Source of the DNA: Vibrio gangliei
Lineage (GTDB): Bacteria; Pseudomonadota; Gammaproteobacteria; Enterobacterales; Vibrionaceae
DNA length: 64,000 nt
Assembly: GCF_026001925.1 (NCBI RefSeq)
Contig: NZ_AP021869.1
Location: 2,108,001 to 2,172,000, forward strand
Reading direction: 5' to 3'
In this document: piece by piece, positions 59,693-64,000 of the stretch
Numbering within the stretch: the first letter of the stretch is position 1
Layout: every line of letters starts with the position of its first letter
Program-made: the position numbers and the translations under genes
The notes under the pieces: generated by a model
Databases searched by the model: none
The model's input: the letters and a program-made list of their open reading frames with translations, nothing else
Told to the model about the DNA's origin: nothing

Positions 59693-61480
59693 ATGGCGAT
59701 TTTACATACACAAGGCACTGAACTGGAAAAGGTACCTGAGCCCAATATTCTTGCTAAGCCTTTTCTCTGGGCACTGGGCGTTGTGTTTTTATTGGCCATG
59801 CATTACTTTCAACCTAATCCTGGCGGTGCAGGGCTGGCGCTGTCTTTCAATTCAACCACTTGGTTAGCGATAAGTGTTGTTATCGGGATTGGACTGTACG
59901 CCACGGCTAATATGAGAAAATTACGCCTGACCAGCCTCACCATCGTGATGTTGGTTGCCTGTATTATTCTCACCATTCCAGTCTTTTATTCAGCTTCCCA
60001 AGGTTCAGATGCGTTATTACGCTTAATCGGATTATGGGGAGGATGGCTATTACTGCTGCTGTTGCACCAATACCCTTTGTCGAATAAACAAAAACAGACG
60101 CTATTAATGCTGATCGTTGGTGCGGTATGTACCGAAGCGGCTTATGGCTATTTCCAATATTTATTTTTGGAGGCAGGCAACTCATTTGGTTACAACACTG
60201 AAAATAACCGCCCTTTCGCCATTTTCCAACAACCAAATGTCATGGCCAGCTTCTTAGCCACAGGACTCGCTGTGGGTTCTTATTTGCTGGCTCGTCAAAA
60301 GCAAACTCATGTCTCGCACCACAAAGCACTTTCGATTCTTTTATTACTGATGCCCACCATCACCATACCACTCCTTTGGGTATTGGCATCACGCACTGGT
60401 TGGTTAGGGGCGACGGTAGCAACCGTACTATTAATCCCTTACCTGCATAAATTTTTGCCAAAGCGAGTCATGACCTTATGGTTGATTTCAGTCATCGTTG
60501 GTTTAGCGGGCGGTTACACACTGGCTAGCGCTAACGGCGGAAATGAACTGATTGCACAAAAATCGAATTTAGAAAGCCCACGTCGATATACTTTCCCACA
60601 AACATTCGACATGGTGATTGAAAAGCCTTGGACTGGTTATGGATACGGCCGTTTTGAACCGGCTTACATGCTATACACCGCAAGACAGCATCAACTCAAT
60701 GAAGATTATCATCCCGGCTTACCTTCTATGGATCACCCACATAATGAGATTTTATATTGGGCGGTAGAAGGCGGTATTGTGCCAATTCTCGGCCTGTTAT
60801 TGGCCGCATTAGAAGTATTCAGAAAAGTACGAAAAGCCCAGCATGGTACTCGTTTGGCTCTGGTAGCTCTATTTTTCCCCATCGTATTACACACCCAATT
60901 GGAATATCCGTTTTATCACTCCGCGATTCACTGGATTATTTTTATCATCTTGATTTATTGGGTTGATCAGTTGACCTCTCAGTATCAAGAAGTGAATTTC
61001 AGTAAAATCACCAAAAGCTTGATGAGCGTATTTTCCTTGGTTATTCCGATCATCACTGCCTTCTTTATGCTGACCGCACTTCACACTAATGCGGTATTAA
61101 GTAAGTTTGAGTACACCCGACCGCTCAACCCTGACTTATTAAATCAAGTTACCAACCCGAGTGTTTGGAAAGATAGATTCGATTGGGATGTGTACCACAC
61201 TCAACTCAATATCGGTCTGCATTTAGGTAATCCTGAATACATTCAACCTTATATTGATTGGGCAAACAAAATCATTAAACGCAAACCTCGCGCCGCGTTT
61301 TATTCTAGCTTAATCGTTGCGTATCAAGGCATCGGTGATAACCACAAAGCCGAACAAATTCGTAAAGAAGCGGAGTTTTTATTCCCAGCACAAGATTTTT
61401 CGAAGATCCGTTATATTTCACCAGAGGAAAGAGCATCAAAGGCGAAGGCGATGTCTGGGGCGAAAGAAGCCAAAGAATAG
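59693..61480 (+). CDS. pglL: PglL-type protein O-oligosaccharyltransferase
   Basis: PglL enzymes move a lipid-linked glycan to Ser/Thr of periplasmic and pilin proteins. The 595-residue protein has about 11-13 membrane spans in its first 450 residues, the Wzy_C/O-antigen-ligase region (NNRPFAIFQQPNVMASFLATG; a large periplasmic loop with GYGYGRFEP and the conserved His in DHPHNEILYWAVEGG) and a C-terminal soluble part. V. cholerae has a PglL at this position. The pilin target in the next-door msh locus is gone, so other substrates such as other type IV pilins would have to be used. Confidence 0.87.
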   Translation: MAILHTQGTELEKVPEPNILAKPFLWALGVVFLLAMHYFQPNPGGAGLALSFNSTTWLAISVVIGIGLYATANMRKLRLTSLTIVMLVACIILTIPVFYSASQGSDALLRLIGLWGGWLLLLLLHQYPLSNKQKQTLLMLIVGAVCTEAAYGYFQYLFLEAGNSFGYNTENNRPFAIFQQPNVMASFLATGLAVGSYLLARQKQTHVSHHKALSILLLLMPTITIPLLWVLASRTGWLGATVATVLLIPYLHKFLPKRVMTLWLISVIVGLAGGYTLASANGGNELIAQKSNLESPRRYTFPQTFDMVIEKPWTGYGYGRFEPAYMLYTARQHQLNEDYHPGLPSMDHPHNEILYWAVEGGIVPILGLLLAALEVFRKVRKAQHGTRLALVALFFPIVLHTQLEYPFYHSAIHWIIFIILIYWVDQLTSQYQEVNFSKITKSLMSVFSLVIPIITAFFMLTALHTNAVLSKFEYTRPLNPDLLNQVTNPSVWKDRFDWDVYHTQLNIGLHLGNPEYIQPYIDWANKIIKRKPRAAFYSSLIVAYQGIGDNHKAEQIRKEAEFLFPAQDFSKIRYISPEERASKAKAMSGAKEAKE

Positions 61481-61482
61481 TA

Positions 61483-61670
61483 GCGTGGCTCGTTGCTAGG
61501 GCGCTTCGCTTCTCGTCGCTCGAAAAAGCAAGGCAAAATTCGGTGTAAAAAAAAATATCTAAAGATCAATATAACGTAACTCGTTACACAAACGCCTTGC
61601 TTCTCATGGCAAGAAAAGTAAAGCGTAAATCGAGTAACGAGCTACGATAAGCGAAGCGCTCGAGATTCGT
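61483..61670. repeat. Terminator cassette flanked by inverted CTCG repeats (pglL/aminotransferase)
   Basis: The left repeat (61483-61526, core GCGCTTCGCTTCTCG) and right repeat in inverse sense (61628-61668, core AGCGAAGCGCTCGAG) enclose AAGCAAGGC (61526-61534) and GCCTTGCTT (61594-61602), which can pair as a long-loop hairpin. The cassette lies exactly between two convergent genes. Confidence 0.7.
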
Positions 61671-62791
61671 TATTTTTCCATCGTCTCCTGCAGTGCTTTC
61701 AAACACAACGCCACATTTTCACTTTTTGCGCTGTAACCCATCAAACCAATACGCCATACTTTACCGGCCAGTGCGCCTAAACCGCCGCCGACTTCCAGGT
61801 TGTATTCATTGAGTAAGTGTTGACGGGTACTGGCATCATCGACACCTTCAGGTAGGTATACCGAGTTTAGTTGAGGCAAACGATGCGCTTCATCGACCAC
61901 ATATTTAAAGCCTAACGCTTCTAGACCAGTTTTTAACTTTTGGTGCATTTCGGCATGACGCTGCCACGCATTTTCTAAGCCTTCTTCATACAAAGCTAAC
62001 AAAGATTCATGTAAGGCATATAAGCTATTAACTGGCGCGGTATGGTGATAGCTGCGTTTACCTTCGCCACTCCAATAACCCAAAACCAAACTTTGGTCGA
62101 GGAACCAACTTTGTACTGGTGCTTTACGCGCTTGGATCTTAGCAATCGCTTTAGCAGAAAATGTAATTGGCGATAAACCTGGCACGCATGACAAACATTT
62201 CTGGCTACCGGAATATACGGCATCAAGTTTCCATTCATCGACTCTAAGTGGCACGCCACCTAATGATGTCACCGCATCAACAATGGTCAGCGCATCATAT
62301 TGCTGCGCCACTTTCGCCAACGCTTCAGCATCACTTAATGCACCGGTTGAAGTTTCAGCATGTACAAAGGCTAAGATTTTAGCATCGGGATTTTGCTCAA
62401 AAGCTTCTGCTACTTTTTCAACGCTCACTGGTTGGCCCCATTCGTCGTCCACCAGCACCACTTCTGCGCCGCTACGAATGGCATTTTCGCGCATACGTTC
62501 GCCAAACACACCGTTACGACAAATAATTACTTTATCACCGGCTTCAATCAAGTTGACAAAGCACGCTTCCATACCCGCGCTACCGGGAGCAGAAACCGGG
62601 ATGGTAAAGTCATTTTCAGTTTGAAATGCGTATTTCAACAAAGCTTTCACTTCATCCATCATGCCAATGAATAACGGGTCAAGATGACCAACGGTAGGAC
62701 GGCTTAATGCTTGTAAAACGTCTGAAGATATATCAGATGGACCTGGGCCCATAAGAATACGGCGAGGCGGGAGAAAACGTTGAAAAGTCAT
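61670..62791 (-). CDS. Class V aminotransferase (serine-glyoxylate/alanine-glyoxylate type)
   Basis: A 373-residue PLP-dependent fold-type I enzyme. The cofactor lysine lies in YSGSQKCLSCVPGL (about residue 194), with TIVDAVTSLGGVPL (the PLP-binding Asp) before it and the family start LMGPGPSDISSDVLQALSRPTVGHLDP. This pattern is shared by serine-glyoxylate, alanine-glyoxylate and purine-catabolic ureidoglycine-glyoxylate aminotransferases, so the substrate is open. It is convergent with pglL and divergent from lysC. Confidence 0.87.
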   Translation of the reverse strand: MTFQRFLPPRRILMGPGPSDISSDVLQALSRPTVGHLDPLFIGMMDEVKALLKYAFQTENDFTIPVSAPGSAGMEACFVNLIEAGDKVIICRNGVFGERMRENAIRSGAEVVLVDDEWGQPVSVEKVAEAFEQNPDAKILAFVHAETSTGALSDAEALAKVAQQYDALTIVDAVTSLGGVPLRVDEWKLDAVYSGSQKCLSCVPGLSPITFSAKAIAKIQARKAPVQSWFLDQSLVLGYWSGEGKRSYHHTAPVNSLYALHESLLALYEEGLENAWQRHAEMHQKLKTGLEALGFKYVVDEAHRLPQLNSVYLPEGVDDASTRQHLLNEYNLEVGGGLGALAGKVWRIGLMGYSAKSENVALCLKALQETMEK

Positions 62792-63149
62792 ATTAATCCT
62801 TAATGGTGTAATCCATATTTTACTTGGGTATATGTGTGTGCTTTTAAAACGTGATTTTCTTTCAAAATATTATTCGAGATAAACACGCCCTGATAAATTA
62901 CCACGCTAAACCTTGCTTTCTTACGGTTAGATAAGAAGCTGTGATCTTGCTCAAAATATTGTATACATTTTTGTATTTTATAAAAACGAAAGCAAGCATA
63001 AAAAATCATCACCTAAGCAAGGTTAGCAACACTTTTATGATTGACTTTTTTGGTGCAACAACGTTCAATGTAGGCTCATTGTTTCATAGGATATGAAGCA
63101 TGAATCGAAGGCTCACACAGGGCCTTTATTTAACCGAAAAGGTTAACTA
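62792..63149. other. AT-rich region between the aminotransferase and the lysC riboswitch
   Basis: No gene is supported. TTACTTGGGTATA at 62820-62832 looks like a lone MITE end. TTGACT at 63041 is a possible -35 for the lysC transcript, with TTCAAT at 63064 as a weak -10. A 70-codon minus-strand frame here has no recognisable product. Confidence 0.55.
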
Positions 63150-63300
63150 AGAAGAGGAGCGTAACCCAGGCAGATGATAGGTGGATCCCGATATCCAATA
63201 CCCATCATTCAGGGGGAGTTACGCCGAGATGGGTAAATACTCGGGTGTTTATCGCATCGGTTGTACAGGTTGAATCCTGGCAACTGTCACTATGTATGTT
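63150..63300 (+). promoter_or_regulatory. Lysine riboswitch (L box) of lysC
   Basis: The leader matches the lysine riboswitch core at its conserved places: AGAAGAGGAGCGTAACCCAG at the 5' side, AGGGGGAGTTACGCCGAGATG in the middle (parts), CATCGGTTGTACAGG and TGAATCCTGGCAACTGTCAC at the 3' side. E. coli lysC has the same series (AAGAGG, GCCGAGG, ATCGGCTACAGGGGCTGAATCCCCTGG in parts). The element lies 170 bases before lysC, so lysine should shut lysC off. Exact helix P1 borders were not fixed. Confidence 0.9.
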
Positions 63301-63418
63301 GAATTTTGACATAGGTATATAGTGAAGAGCTTCTCAGGTTTTGCATGGTCACACTATTCAGTTATGGCCTCTATGTATTTCCCTGCTCTAAGAAATCTCT
63401 CTTCAACATTGGACGTTT

Positions 63419-63445
63419 GCTTATCGCACTTTGATAAGCTTTTTT
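63419..63445 (+). terminator. Intrinsic terminator in the lysC leader
   Basis: GCTTATC, loop GCACTTT, GATAAGC, then TTTTTT, ending 23 bases before the lysC start. It is the likely output of the riboswitch, stopping transcription when lysine is bound. Confidence 0.8.
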
Positions 63446-63468
63446 GAAGTAATCTGGGAGACAATGCC

Positions 63469-64000
63469 GTGAGCGCATTCAACGTAGCAAAATTCGGTGG
63501 CACTAGTGTGGCAAACTTTGAAGCCATGAGCCGCTGTGCCGCCATCATCGAAAATAATCCATCGACCAAACTTGTGGTCAGCAGCGCCTGTTCTGGTGTG
63601 ACAAATTTATTAGTTGAGTTGGCATTAGGGGTACAAAACCCAAATGACCGTGATGCTATTTTTGCTCAATTGAAAGAGATCCATTACTCCATCATTGAAC
63701 AATTTTCTGAACAAGAGAAAACCAGACAAGCAGTGGATTCTATTTTAGATGCACTCGCTAGTATGGCTGAAGCCGCCTCATTCCAATCAAGCGATAAACT
63801 GACTGACCATATCGTGGCATGTGGCGAATTGATGTCGACTCATATTTTGACTCAATTGATGATCGAACGTGGTATCAATGCCGCGCGCTTTGATATTCGT
63901 GAAGTGCTACGTACTAATAACGATTTTGGCAAAGCCGAGCCTGATATTGCTGAAATTTCAGCTTTAGCTCAGCAAAAATTAACCCCACTTTGCCAGGACT
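63469..64000 (+). CDS. lysC: Lysine-sensitive aspartokinase III (5' part)
   Basis: LysC phosphorylates aspartate, the first step toward lysine, threonine, methionine and diaminopimelate. The visible 177 residues include the kinase signature VAKFGGTSVANFEAM, SSACSGVTNLL, and GELMSTHILTQLM, all as in E. coli LysC. It continues with the FDIREVLRTNNDFGKAEPDI segment split as in the family. The start is GTG 63469 behind CTGGGAG. The C-terminal ACT domains lie beyond the window. Confidence 0.95.
   Translation, partial: MSAFNVAKFGGTSVANFEAMSRCAAIIENNPSTKLVVSSACSGVTNLLVELALGVQNPNDRDAIFAQLKEIHYSIIEQFSEQEKTRQAVDSILDALASMAEAASFQSSDKLTDHIVACGELMSTHILTQLMIERGINAARFDIREVLRTNNDFGKAEPDIAEISALAQQKLTPLCQD

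Noticed and set aside
62800-63012. 70-codon minus-strand frame upstream of the aminotransferase
   Set aside because: It has no good ribosome site or family resemblance and the region looks like an AT-rich intergenic leader.

Overview
This 64 kb window is chromosomal DNA from a member of the Vibrionaceae, most likely a Vibrio. The gene order closely follows two blocks I know from the large chromosome of Vibrio cholerae: lptF/pepA/holC/valS...argF/pyrBI/ridA...murA-mla-kds-lpt-rpoN...mgtE, then tldD/yhdP/rng/maf/mreDCB, the msh (MSHA pilus) locus, ssb, qstR, galU, uvrA, pglL and lysC. Nearly all of it is core housekeeping DNA with even codon usage. I found no rRNA or tRNA gene, no CRISPR array, no intact insertion sequence and no prophage.

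Layout. 1-12.1 kb: the 5' end of lptF, then pepA, holC, valS, a DUF2061 membrane protein, a GNAT acetyltransferase, an orphan beta-sandwich protein, rraB, argF and the attenuator-controlled pyrBI genes with ridA. 12.3-20 kb: a secreted molybdopterin-domain protein translationally coupled to a GGDEF protein, a MarR-controlled EmrAB efflux operon, corA and plsC. 20-33.3 kb: envelope supply genes (murA, ibaG, mlaFEDCB, yrbG, kdsD, kdsC, lptCAB) and the nitrogen-PTS group (rpoN, hpf, ptsN, rapZ, npr). 33.4-48.4 kb: mgtE, tldE, yjgA, tldD, a nitrilase-family gene, yhdP, rng, maf and mreDCB. 48.4-53.4 kb: a collapsed MSHA pilus locus. 53.4-64 kb: ssb, qstR, galU, uvrA, pglL, a class V aminotransferase and riboswitch-controlled lysC.

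The main discovery is that collapse. Next to mreB, where related vibrios carry about 16 msh genes, only csrD (mshH) is intact. mshI has two in-frame stop codons, mshJ has a frameshift, and mshJ runs directly into the last ~150 codons of mshQ. Everything from mshK to most of mshQ, including the pilin, ATPase and secretin genes, is absent from this place. The pilin O-glycosylation enzyme PglL and the regulator CsrD, which lie beside it, are kept.

The second theme is small non-coding repeats. At least four families are present: (i) CTCG-rich repeats whose inverted copies flank terminators between convergent genes; (ii) a ~70 bp hairpin repeat whose end supplies the stop codon of two unrelated genes; (iii) MITE-like elements with TACCCAAG ends on both sides of ssb; (iv) a 16-copy CTCGGGA heptamer array just after uvrA. 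Regulatory sites that can be read directly include an ARG box, a pyr leader peptide with attenuator, paired MarR operators inside a promoter, a LexA box, a large perfect inverted repeat before rpoN, and a lysine riboswitch.
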